From Dongia_B sp964406155 (GTDB lineage Bacteria > Pseudomonadota > Alphaproteobacteria > Dongiales > Dongiaceae): a stretch of 64,000 bases of DNA. Below, piece by piece: positions 37,705 to 46,224 of this stretch (positions are counted from its first letter, which is position 1; every line of letters starts with the position of its first letter). The notes beneath the pieces are model-generated. The model was not told the origin of the DNA. It did no database searches and worked only from the letters and a program-made list of their open reading frames with translations. Where the stretch lies: positions 62,001-126,000 of the forward strand of contig CAYOQR010000003.1 in assembly GCA_964406155.1 (NCBI GenBank), given 5' to 3'. The position numbers were made by a program, and so were the translations under genes.

Positions 37705-38400
37705 ATGCCCCAAAATCACCACACCGAAGCCGGGAATATTGCCGGTCAAGGCCTGCCAGGCCGGTCCTGCCTGGTTTTCGACCTGGACGGCACCCTGGTC
37801 GACAGCGCCCCCGATATCGCGGCGGCGGCCAATGACACCCTGGTGGAGCTGGGCGCAACGGCCCTGCCCCTCCCGGCCATCACCCGCATGATCGGCGACG
37901 GCGCACCCAAGCTGATGGAACGGGCCCTGGCGGCGGCCGGCCTCGATCTATCCATCGCCACCGTGATGCCGCGCTTCATGGAATTTTATGACCATCACGC
38001 GACACGGGCGGTGACGCTCTATCCCGGCGTCCGCGAGACGCTGACGGCCTTGCGGACGGCCGGCTATCGCCTTGGCGTCTGCACCAACAAACCGACGGCA
38101 GCCACTCATGCCGTCCTGGCGGCGGCGGGGATCGACGATCTCTTTCAGGCGGTGATCGGCGGCGATGCCCTGCCGCAGCGCAAGCCGCAGCCCGAACCGC
38201 TCTGGGCGGCGGTCGCGGCACTTGGCGGCAGCGCCGACAAAGCGGTGATGATCGGCGACAGTGCCACCGATCTTGCCTGCGCCCGCAATGCCGGCATTCC
38301 GGCCCTGATCCTGCCCTCGGGCTATGGCATGGAGGCGGTCGCCGCCACGCCGGGCTTCACCCGCTTCGCCGATCTGCCGGACCTCGTCGCCCGGCTCTGA
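37705..38400 (+). CDS. gph: phosphoglycolate phosphatase
   Basis: 231 residues from ATG 37705 (AGGT about nine bases upstream; ATG 37678 is an alternative). HAD motif I is FDLDGTLVDSAPD, motif II GVCTNKPT, motif III around QRKPQPEP and motif IV VMIGDSATDLACARNAG. These match Gph-type phosphatases that remove phosphate from 2-phosphoglycolate formed in DNA repair or photorespiration. The assignment to phosphoglycolate over other small HAD substrates is moderate. It is divergent from glmU. Confidence 0.9.
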   Translation: MPQNHHTEAGNIAGQGLPGRSCLVFDLDGTLVDSAPDIAAAANDTLVELGATALPLPAITRMIGDGAPKLMERALAAAGLDLSIATVMPRFMEFYDHHATRAVTLYPGVRETLTALRTAGYRLGVCTNKPTAATHAVLAAAGIDDLFQAVIGGDALPQRKPQPEPLWAAVAALGGSADKAVMIGDSATDLACARNAGIPALILPSGYGMEAVAATPGFTRFADLPDLVARL

Positions 38401-38414
38401 TCGTCGTTTCCGCC

Positions 38415-39260
38415 TTATTGGGCACCGACCAGATCGAGCACCATTTCACCAAAGGCATTGGTGGCGGACATGCGGACGGGAATGGCGGGGAAATCCTTCA
38501 GCGCCGGCGCCAGCCAGAGGCGTGCATTCTGCGGATAAAGCTGCGACTGCACCGCCGCCTGCTGGAAGCCGCCCACCAGCTTGGGCGTTGCCCGGCATTC
38601 CGTCGCCGGCCCCTGATAGAACGACTGCTGCAGCGCGTTCACCATGGCATTGCCGGCCCGTTCCACAGCGATGTCATAGCGCCGCACACCGTCAAAGACC
38701 GCGTAGGAGCCGCCGCAATCCTGGCGCTGGCTGAAGGCCGCGACCAGGGCCATCACGGCGCTCGCCGGATCCATAGTGCCGTTGGCATAGCCTTCGCGTA
38801 CCGCCTGCTGTGCCTGCCGGGTCATGGGATTGGCGGTGATCGTCACCTGCCCGTTACCGCCATAGGCCAAGGTCACCGTCTCGCGGCGCTGCCAGATGGT
38901 CTGGCTCGCATCATACTGGCGCGGTGTCGGCCGGGCTTTCGCCATATTCCCGCGCGCGGCCATCTCGGCGCGGTAGGGATAAAGCGCGGCGAAGTTGCCG
39001 CTGGTCGCGATGGTGGCGCCCATCTGATAGGCACCGGACCCCGCTGCAACGCCGGCGCCGGCGGGAACCACCGGCACATCCACGGTGGCGGTCAGGCTGA
39101 GCACGGGAATGCCGGCAAGATAGCCAACATAGGTCAGGGTCGTCGCCTTGGCCTCGGCCTGCCCCGGCGACAACGCCAGCCCCGTCCCGGCGGTCAGAAC
39201 CATCGCCGCCAGCCAGCCCGTGATGCGCCGCGCCGGATGCCTTGCTTGTCGCCTGCTCAT
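38415..39260 (-). CDS. DUF3108-family exported protein
   Basis: 281 residues from ATG 39260 with AAGGGA upstream. A twin-arginine-free signal peptide is likely (arginine-rich start, hydrophobic ITGWLAAMVLTAGTGLAL, then SPGQAEAKA). The mature part begins TTLTYVGYLAGIPVLSLTA, matching DUF3108 (an outer-membrane-associated beta protein). Two cysteines (QDCGG and TECRA) may pair in the periplasm. Function is unknown. It is convergent with gph and its start faces tRNA-Val. Confidence 0.82.
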   Translation of the reverse strand: MSRRQARHPARRITGWLAAMVLTAGTGLALSPGQAEAKATTLTYVGYLAGIPVLSLTATVDVPVVPAGAGVAAGSGAYQMGATIATSGNFAALYPYRAEMAARGNMAKARPTPRQYDASQTIWQRRETVTLAYGGNGQVTITANPMTRQAQQAVREGYANGTMDPASAVMALVAAFSQRQDCGGSYAVFDGVRRYDIAVERAGNAMVNALQQSFYQGPATECRATPKLVGGFQQAAVQSQLYPQNARLWLAPALKDFPAIPVRMSATNAFGEMVLDLVGAQ

Positions 39261-39519
39261 TCTGTCCCTTTCCCGCCTATGCCGGCCGTTGCGTACCGCG
39301 CCCGAAACTCCGCCCGGAATCCCGATAGGCCACGGCAACGCCTTGATCGATAAGGCTTTCAACTTCCTCGACCGGTATTTTTTGTCAAGTCAGGAGGGTG
39401 TGATCGGCTTTTTTGCCGGCGCTATGGCCGGGAAGCGTCGCATAAGGTTGACAGCCGCCGCCTGCACGGCTAAAGAACCGCCCCAGCGCGCCGCTCGTTT
39501 CCGCCGGCGCAGGTGACCC

Positions 39520-39594
39520 GGGTGCGTAGCTCAGCGGGAGAGCACTACCTTCACACGGTAGGGGTCACAGGTTCAATCCCTGTCGCACCCACCA
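39520..39594 (+). tRNA. tRNA-Val (anticodon CAC)
   Basis: A 75-base cloverleaf: acceptor GGGTGCG (39520-39526) pairs with CGCACCC (39584-39590); the anticodon arm CTACC-TTCACAC-GGTAG gives anticodon CAC, which reads GTG; the T arm is ACAGG-TTCAATC-CCTGT; discriminator A and an encoded CCA end it at 39594. Confidence 0.97.
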
Positions 39595-39634
39595 TTCACC
39601 TCAATCGCTTATCAGAAAATCGAGTAGGACGCGG

Positions 39635-39652
39635 GTGGTTCATTTGAACCAC
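39635..39652. repeat. 18-bp inverted repeat downstream of tRNA-Val
   Basis: GTGGTTCATTTGAACCAC is an 8-bp stem with a 2-base spacer, between the tRNA-Val 3' end and the stop of the acyltransferase gene. Its role is unknown; it could be a regulatory or recombination site. Confidence 0.5.
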
Positions 39653-39698
39653 GCCTTGCCGCATGCGAGTTTTGCGTCCTCCGGCGGAATCCGTCGTT

Positions 39699-41768
39699 CT
39701 ACTTCCTGACGGTCACATCGAGGAAGGAGACCTGCTTCCGGACGAACGAAGGCCGTAAGTGCGAGTTGTCTTTGTACATCGGCTCGCCTTCCTTATCCAA
39801 CGCTTCGCACCGTTCCCGGCACAGGTAATCCATGGGTCGGATCACCATCGCCCCCGCCGCCGTGGCCACGCGCGCGAGATCTGCCTGAACCAACCCGAAA
39901 TCCCCATCGAACACCGTGCGGTCTACCCCTGATTTTCCGATCCGGAACACATAGGGAAAATTCGTGAGGTCGCGCTTGATGATGAATCTCGGATGCAGCG
40001 GGAGTCCAAGCGGGATATTCAACACAACGTAAACATCTTTGTTTTGGGCAACCAGATCCCGGACGAAACCCGACAGATTCGTGAGAGCTGCCTTGTATGA
40101 ATCGGTTCCATAATGGGTTTCACCAGCAAGGTTGCTCCCCTCCGCCAGGCGTCCATTCCACTGCGCGCCGATCACAACGGTCTTAATTCTTGGCACCGTT
40201 CTTATGAGTTCGGCGGCATCGCTCATCAGCGTCGCGCAATATCCGTGATCCCTGTCATAGTTGACGCCGGGGATGGGAAGGCATCCTCCCTGTGTCAGGA
40301 AAAAGGCGCTGTTCGTGTTCGCGGGAGCGGATTTGATGAGTTCGTCTATTCGCGGATAATACTGCTCGATATTGGAATCGCCGATGAAGAGTGTCGTGTC
40401 TTCTTTGCCGGATTCCTGAGCATAGTATTTGATCGCGCCCGTCTCCTGGCTGGTCATCTGGCCCGGATATTCCCACTCGCCCGCGGCTCGCGCGACCCTG
40501 AGCGCATCCTTCTCTAACCTGAATTCAAATCCGTTATCTTTATAGGTCGCGAAGCCGATGAGACCCAGCGAGGAGACCGAAGCAACGAGAGCAACCGGCT
40601 TGATCCAGGACTGAGGCCCGAACCGCACAGGCTTTTCGACAAAGCGGTAAGTCGCCCAAGCCAGAAGAAAGCTCGCGGCAACGGCGCCGATCCTGACCTC
40701 CAAAGGTGGCGCCCATCCATTCACGATCCGCGCGAGGGAAAGAATCGGCCAATGCCAGAGATAGAGCGGATAGCTGATAAGGCCGATGAAAATCATTCCC
40801 CGGTTCGCAAGGAGGGTTCGATTCACCCATGCCTGGGGGCCGGCCATTATCAACAGGAGAGCTCCGGCAACCGGGGCAATGGCCCACCAGCCGGGAAACC
40901 GCATTTCCGCGCGGATAATGGATACGGCAGCCAGGATGGTGATCAATCCAAGGACTGACAGGATGTTTGCAAGGACTCCTGAGCGCTGGTCGCTCCAATT
41001 CGACGGTCGGAAAGCAGCGGGCAGAATGCGCCCCAGCCGACTGAAGAATTTCGATTGCCTGAAGACATGCGGATAGGCCAAACACACGCCGGCCAGGAGC
41101 TCCCAAAAGCGCGTCTTCGGCATATAGAAGGTCTTCACAACACTCTTGTCGATGCCCTTTACATTGGCGACGAACGAAGCCAGCGCCAAAACGGCGGCGA
41201 CGATGAAGAGGTTGAGCCGGAGCCGCCAAGCTCCCCACATCAGCACGGGGAAGATCAGATAGAATTGTTCTTCGATCGCCAACGACCAAAGATGCAGCAA
41301 TGGCTTCAGCTCCGCTGCTATGTCGAAATAGCTGACCTCACGCCGAAGCACAAAATTCTCAACGAATGCCGCGCTGGCGGCCATGTGTTTACCCAGCGGC
41401 TCGTACTCATTGGGCAGCAGAACAAACCAGCCTGCTACATAGGTGGCAGCCAGGACGGCAGCCAGTGCCGGAAATATTCGCTGGATACGGCGCGTGTAAA
41501 ATTCGACAAAGCTGAATTTGCCTTTTTGCAGGCCGCGAAAAATGATGCTGGAGATCAGATATCCGGAGATGACAAAAAAGATGTCGACGCCGATAAACCC
41601 GCCACGCAAGACCATGGGAAAGGCGTGATAGACCACCACCGACAAGATAGCGATGGCACGAAGGCCATCAATGTCAGGGCGATAGGCCGGATGAAAGCCT
41701 GGCTCGGATTTCCCCTCGTGAGCCCGACTGATTCCAACCTGACTCACCCCTGCTTCTAATTGTGCCAC
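39699..41768 (-). CDS. OafA-type acyltransferase (AT3 with SGNH domain)
   Basis: 689 residues from a GTG start at 41768 (GGGGCAGGG upstream). The N-terminal acyltransferase_3 half (about residues 28-380) starts RPDIDGLRAIAILSVVVYHAF with the catalytic His, and has FFVISGYLISSIIF and about ten membrane helices. The C-terminal half (about 440-689) is a periplasmic SGNH hydrolase-like domain with FIGDSNIEQYY and a closing DNSHL for Asp-His. Such proteins O-acetylate LPS or other surface glycans. It lies in a lower-GC block next to tRNA-Val and may have been acquired. Confidence 0.92.
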   Translation of the reverse strand: MAQLEAGVSQVGISRAHEGKSEPGFHPAYRPDIDGLRAIAILSVVVYHAFPMVLRGGFIGVDIFFVISGYLISSIIFRGLQKGKFSFVEFYTRRIQRIFPALAAVLAATYVAGWFVLLPNEYEPLGKHMAASAAFVENFVLRREVSYFDIAAELKPLLHLWSLAIEEQFYLIFPVLMWGAWRLRLNLFIVAAVLALASFVANVKGIDKSVVKTFYMPKTRFWELLAGVCLAYPHVFRQSKFFSRLGRILPAAFRPSNWSDQRSGVLANILSVLGLITILAAVSIIRAEMRFPGWWAIAPVAGALLLIMAGPQAWVNRTLLANRGMIFIGLISYPLYLWHWPILSLARIVNGWAPPLEVRIGAVAASFLLAWATYRFVEKPVRFGPQSWIKPVALVASVSSLGLIGFATYKDNGFEFRLEKDALRVARAAGEWEYPGQMTSQETGAIKYYAQESGKEDTTLFIGDSNIEQYYPRIDELIKSAPANTNSAFFLTQGGCLPIPGVNYDRDHGYCATLMSDAAELIRTVPRIKTVVIGAQWNGRLAEGSNLAGETHYGTDSYKAALTNLSGFVRDLVAQNKDVYVVLNIPLGLPLHPRFIIKRDLTNFPYVFRIGKSGVDRTVFDGDFGLVQADLARVATAAGAMVIRPMDYLCRERCEALDKEGEPMYKDNSHLRPSFVRKQVSFLDVTVRK

Positions 41769-41950
41769 AGCCCTGCCCCGGCATTACGCGAAGTTGGATA
41801 GTATTCCCGAGGAGAGTACAAGCCAGTCTGCAACTTGTGAATCGCCCGCAACTCAGTCACTGATGGTAATCCACTGCATGTGCGAGCCTATGAGTTCAGC
41901 ATCCGTCGGAAGATAGCAGGCCCTCAAGCAGAGCCAAGCGCAGGATCATA

Positions 41951-43843
41951 TCAGGATGCCAGTACGTGGCCGTCGCGCGACAGATATCTACGCATCATCC
42001 TTGCCCCGATGGCAACGACCACGCCTGCACCGATCAACAAGAATGGGATGATCCACTTCAGGCGATACATCCGCTTCTCGCCCACTAGCTGCGAAGAATG
42101 CGGGTCGAACTCGGTGATATAATTGTTTTCAGCACTCGTATAGAAATCGACATAGAGATCGACAAGCGCCTTTCCCATTCCCGTGTCGGGATCCAGCCCC
42201 AGCTCCGCAACGGGCGGCCGATAATACTGCCGGACCAGGCTCGCATTGTTTTCAAGCGTTGCCAGATCGTAGGGAATCACGATGCCATTGTCGGGATCGA
42301 ATATCTCCCACCTGCCCGGCGCGACCTCCGCCGTCACGACGACATGGCCCGTCAGGCCAACAACATTCGCTCTGACGCCATGTTTCCGGAGATACCAGAC
42401 GAGCGCGGAAGAAACATCGCCGCAAAGCCCCACCCCCCGATTCACCTCCCGCGCGCCGCTGGCGAAACTGTATGATCTTACCTCCGGATCCAATTGCCCC
42501 AGGAAATGCAGAATCCAGTTCTCCCAAAGGGGTATGTAGACGTGAAACTCTTTGAAATCCCGACCGAGATAATCGCGCAGGACCGACTGGTGGATCGTCA
42601 TTGTCGCGCGTGTCGTGTAGGTCTCGGCGGTATCACCCGGCTTCCAGGCAAGTAGAGCCTTGGCATCCTTATAGGTGAGCGTTACAGGATCGCCCGGCTT
42701 GCTAAACGTCATAAGATCGGGGTGCCTCAAGGATCGGGTGAGCCCTGTGAGATTGGCCGCCAGCAGAAACGCCCCGACGAGCAGAAAGACGATCCCGACA
42801 AATTTTACCCATCGATAGGCGCTTGCGCCGATACGCGCAGCGGCGCCAAACAAGATGCCGCAAGCAAACAACAGATTGATGGCGTCTCTCGTAACCCGGA
42901 TCGGGAATCTTGCTTCATAGACACGGCCATCGCTGGCTACGGGAGCATTATCCGGCGCGGAGATCCTGAGATAGTCGTTCTGGTAATTGCATTTGCCGCC
43001 ACCGAGGGTGACGACATCCTTGACGGAATCGATACAAGGGTAATCGACACCGTCAATCCTAATCACCATGGCCTGGGATTCGATCGGAGCAACCTTGATA
43101 AATGGACGATACAGTATTGGTCTCTTGACGATATAGCCGTATTCGCCGGCCGGGCTCGCACCCGCCGTCGCAAAGTCGATCCTCTCAGTCACCCGGATGA
43201 CATCGAAGCGCGTTATGACACCGATGATCGCCGCCGCCAGGAACAGCATGGCGACGATGGCGCTCGTCCGAGCAGCGACCGCATCCTTGTTCCGCACCAG
43301 CCACTGCACCGCCGGCAAGGCTGTGATACGATGAAACTGGCCAGCGATGAACCACACCGCGCCGATTGCGGCAAGCCAGTTGATCAGGGATGCCAACCAT
43401 GGCCGCGGATAAATCGGTGCCGTCGCCGTCCATGTGTCTCCCGGCTGAACTGGAAGATTGCCGCGCGCCGAGAATATCAGCTGATTCTTCCAATACTGAT
43501 ATCTGCCATCGCCCAGCGCACGAATATCCTCAGCGGATGAATGCGCAGGTCCCAGTGGGCCGGATTGATCGGAGAGCTGGAGCTCGCTCCGGCGCGGGTC
43601 TTTGGTACTGTCGCCCTTTAAGTAAAACAGCTTCGGAAGGGGTACCTGCAAGTCGATGGTTCTGGCATATCCGTCCTCAACGAACGGACCGGTAAACTGA
43701 ATCGACTGCTTCCAAGTTCCGGCTTCGATAACAGTGAGCACAAGAAAGGCCATCAGGCATATGACGGCGATCCCGTTTAGTACGGTGCCGTAGCGTCGTT
43801 TCACGGCAGAAGCGGCCCGGCACACTTCAGCAATAGATGGCAT
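41951..43843 (-). CDS. multi-spanning membrane protein with transglutaminase-like domain
   Basis: 630 residues from ATG 43843 with GGGG upstream. It has hydrophobic helices near residues 22-40, 150-168, 195-212, 318-338, 345-368 and 600-618. Between, about 460-520 carry a transglutaminase-like catalytic triad: Cys474 (GLCGDVSSALVWYL), His500 (LTGHVVVTAEV) and Asp516 (WEIFDPDNG). Members are often proteases or amide-bond enzymes acting on the envelope. The two middle regions resemble each other in sugar-binding-like beta content but were not assigned. Next to the acyltransferase on the same strand it may take part in surface modification; the function is unknown. Confidence 0.75.
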   Translation of the reverse strand: MPSIAEVCRAASAVKRRYGTVLNGIAVICLMAFLVLTVIEAGTWKQSIQFTGPFVEDGYARTIDLQVPLPKLFYLKGDSTKDPRRSELQLSDQSGPLGPAHSSAEDIRALGDGRYQYWKNQLIFSARGNLPVQPGDTWTATAPIYPRPWLASLINWLAAIGAVWFIAGQFHRITALPAVQWLVRNKDAVAARTSAIVAMLFLAAAIIGVITRFDVIRVTERIDFATAGASPAGEYGYIVKRPILYRPFIKVAPIESQAMVIRIDGVDYPCIDSVKDVVTLGGGKCNYQNDYLRISAPDNAPVASDGRVYEARFPIRVTRDAINLLFACGILFGAAARIGASAYRWVKFVGIVFLLVGAFLLAANLTGLTRSLRHPDLMTFSKPGDPVTLTYKDAKALLAWKPGDTAETYTTRATMTIHQSVLRDYLGRDFKEFHVYIPLWENWILHFLGQLDPEVRSYSFASGAREVNRGVGLCGDVSSALVWYLRKHGVRANVVGLTGHVVVTAEVAPGRWEIFDPDNGIVIPYDLATLENNASLVRQYYRPPVAELGLDPDTGMGKALVDLYVDFYTSAENNYITEFDPHSSQLVGEKRMYRLKWIIPFLLIGAGVVVAIGARMMRRYLSRDGHVLAS

Positions 43844-44118
43844 CCCCCAATTCCCCGATCTTCAAGTATTCACGCACCCGAAATGGCGCGGCCCTCACAC
43901 TTTTTGTGATTTTTTTTATTCAATGACTTCTTATGATTTTCGATGCAAGGAAAAAGAAAGGATGAATATTATCCCATAAATTTTATTTATTTTAATAATA
44001 AGGGAATTACGGCCGATTCTTGTCCGGGTATGGCTTCACATGACTGATTCTTTTCGGAATTTCTGGCCCGGCAACCGCTCGCTGGCGTTTGCCGCCATAA
44101 AATCAGGACCGATGAAGC
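43844..44118. other. AT-rich spacer
   Basis: A 275-base gap with strongly AT-rich DNA (about 43900-44010, long T and A/T runs), unlike the flanks. It probably contains the promoter of the transglutaminase-like gene and could mark the edge of an acquired segment. No gene or repeat was recognised. Confidence 0.5.
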
Positions 44119-45474
44119 TTACGCCACCAGGACCATCGTTGCCCGCAGGCCGGGATGGTTGTCCGCGAGTTCCAAACGGCCGCCATGCAGCTTGGCGACA
44201 GCCGCGACGAGGCTGAGGCCGAGGCCGGTTCCGGGCGTCCCCCGGCTGGCATCGCCGCGATAGAAGCGCTCCACCACCTTGGTCTTTTCATGGGCCGGGA
44301 TACCCGGCCCGTCATCGGTGACGGAGATACCGACCGTACCGTCGCCACCCCGGATCGCGGCCAAGGTGATGCGGCCATTGGTCGGTGCATATTTCAAGGC
44401 ATTGTCAATCAGGTTCCCGATCGCCTGGGCCAGCAACACCGTATCGCCGGAGACCGTGACCGGATCGCATCTTTCCAGGGCCAGCGAGATGCCGCGCAGT
44501 TCCGCCGCCGGCAGATAGAAATCCGCCGCCTCGCTGACCAGCTCCGACGCATCGACCTGAACGAATCCCGCACGCCGCGCGCCGGTATCGATTTCCGCGA
44601 GACGCAGCAGCGCATCGAAGACACGAATGACGCGGTCGACATCGGCCACCGCCCCCTCGATCTCAGCGAAGGTCTCCTCCTGTGCCGGGCGTGTCAGGGA
44701 CAGCTCCTCCAGGCGCGAGCGCAACTCGGTCAATGGGGTGCGTAGATCATGGGCGATCGAATTCGAGACATTACGGACCCCCTGCACCAGTTGTTCGATC
44801 TGGTCGAGCAGGCCGTTGATGGTATGGGACAGGGTATCCAGCTCAGCCGTCGGCGCCGGCACCGTCAGGCGGCGCTTAAGATCCCCGGCCACGATCGCCG
44901 CGGTCGTCTGGTTGATGCTGTGAATGGGTGCAAGGAGCATCCGGCGCATCAGCAGCCCGCCGAAGACCCCGACCACCAGTAGGACGGCGATCGCCTCGAT
45001 CAGGCCGTACCAGAAGCGGGCCTCGAGCGGCATCAGCCGGGTGATGTCGCGGCCGACCAGCAGGTTGTAGCCGTCCGGCAGGACCGTGTGAACGATCACC
45101 ACCTGGACCTGCCGGCCATCGAGCTTCATCGCCAGCGTATAGGTGCCGGGATTGGCAGGTACCTCCGGGGGCCAGGCCTTCAGATTGCCGGCCAGCGGCA
45201 CCTTCGCTTTATCGGCCAATAGCAGGATGCGCTCCCCGACGATCTGCATGTCGAGCCGCGCTTCGATCCAGGCGGCGAGCGCCGCCGCCCCCTGCTTGTC
45301 GAACAGTTCCACGAAATGCTGCGAATCCTCGCGCAGCAACTCCGCCCGCCCCTCATCGATGGTTTCGCGCCAGGCATGCCAGAGCGGTGCCGCGAACAGG
45401 ATCAGCGCGACGATGCTGAGAACGACATAGCCGGCAGCCAGGGCATAAGCGGACGACCGGGCGATCCTAAACAT
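44119..45474 (-). CDS. sensor histidine kinase
   Basis: 451 residues. Two membrane helices (about 12-34 and 155-178) flank a periplasmic domain of about 120 residues; a HAMP linker follows (about 176-230). The H-box SIAHDLRTPLTELRSRLEEL gives phospho-acceptor His242; N, G1 and G2 boxes are LIDNALKYAP, DDGPGIP and GTGLGLSLV. It overlaps the response-regulator gene by 8 bases, so they are one transcript, together with the efflux genes. The stimulus is unknown; the context suggests cell-envelope stress or toxic compounds. Confidence 0.94.
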   Translation of the reverse strand: MFRIARSSAYALAAGYVVLSIVALILFAAPLWHAWRETIDEGRAELLREDSQHFVELFDKQGAAALAAWIEARLDMQIVGERILLLADKAKVPLAGNLKAWPPEVPANPGTYTLAMKLDGRQVQVVIVHTVLPDGYNLLVGRDITRLMPLEARFWYGLIEAIAVLLVVGVFGGLLMRRMLLAPIHSINQTTAAIVAGDLKRRLTVPAPTAELDTLSHTINGLLDQIEQLVQGVRNVSNSIAHDLRTPLTELRSRLEELSLTRPAQEETFAEIEGAVADVDRVIRVFDALLRLAEIDTGARRAGFVQVDASELVSEAADFYLPAAELRGISLALERCDPVTVSGDTVLLAQAIGNLIDNALKYAPTNGRITLAAIRGGDGTVGISVTDDGPGIPAHEKTKVVERFYRGDASRGTPGTGLGLSLVAAVAKLHGGRLELADNHPGLRATMVLVA

Positions 45475-46150
45475 CGGCCGTGATCATGTATCCAGCGCTG
45501 CGGATCGTCCGCAGCAGGGATTTCGCGAAGCCGAGATCGATCTTCTGGCGCAATTTGCTGACATGCACGTCGACGATATTGGTCTGCGGATCGAAATGAT
45601 AATCCCAGACATTCTCGATCAGCATGGTCCGCGTCACCACCTGATCCTTATGCCGCATGAGATATTCGAGCAGCTTGAACTCGCGCGGCTGCAAAGCGAT
45701 CGGCCGCCCCTCCCGCGTCACCTTGCGCGACAGCAGGTCCATCCGCAGATCACCGACCGTCAGAACCGTTTCCATCTGGCTGTTGGCCGGGCCGCGCCGG
45801 CCCAGCGCATCGAGCCGCGCCAGCAATTCACCGAAGGCGAAGGGCTTGGTCAGATAATCGTCGCCGCCGCTTTTCAGACCGCGGATGCGTTCATCCACAT
45901 CCGACAGCGCGCTGAGGATCAGGATCGGCGTCTGATTGCCGCTTTTGCGCAGGGCCTCGATGATCGACAGGCCGTCGATCCCACCCGGCAGCAACCGGTC
46001 CATGATGATGGCGTCATAGCTCTCGCTGGCGGCCATGAACATGCCGCCGCGACCGTTATCCACGTGATCCACCGTATGCCCGGATTCCGCCAGCCCCTTC
46101 TTCAGGAACCGGGCCACACGCTCGTTATCCTCAACCAGCAGAATCTTCAT
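45467..46150 (-). CDS. OmpR/PhoB-family response regulator
   Basis: 227 residues. A receiver domain (1-115) carries the phospho-acceptor Asp51 in DAIIMDRLLPGG, and a winged-helix effector (about 130-225) has LTVGDLRMDLLSRKVTREGRPIALQPREFKLLEYLM and the closing SKLRQKIDLG. Partner is the overlapping histidine kinase. It lies 74 bases after the RND pump gene in the same direction and probably activates the efflux operon. Confidence 0.95.
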   Translation of the reverse strand: MKILLVEDNERVARFLKKGLAESGHTVDHVDNGRGGMFMAASESYDAIIMDRLLPGGIDGLSIIEALRKSGNQTPILILSALSDVDERIRGLKSGGDDYLTKPFAFGELLARLDALGRRGPANSQMETVLTVGDLRMDLLSRKVTREGRPIALQPREFKLLEYLMRHKDQVVTRTMLIENVWDYHFDPQTNIVDVHVSKLRQKIDLGFAKSLLRTIRSAGYMITADV

Positions 46151-46224
46151 GCCCTACCTATGCCGGATGCCGGAATGCAGCCGGCCCGTAATTGGTCTAC
46201 AGCCATGATAGTATCGGTCCTTTC

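Noticed and set aside
39595..44118. tRNA-linked genomic island with attachment sites
   Set aside because: No integrase gene and no repeat of the tRNA 3' end were found downstream, so no island boundaries were called as features.
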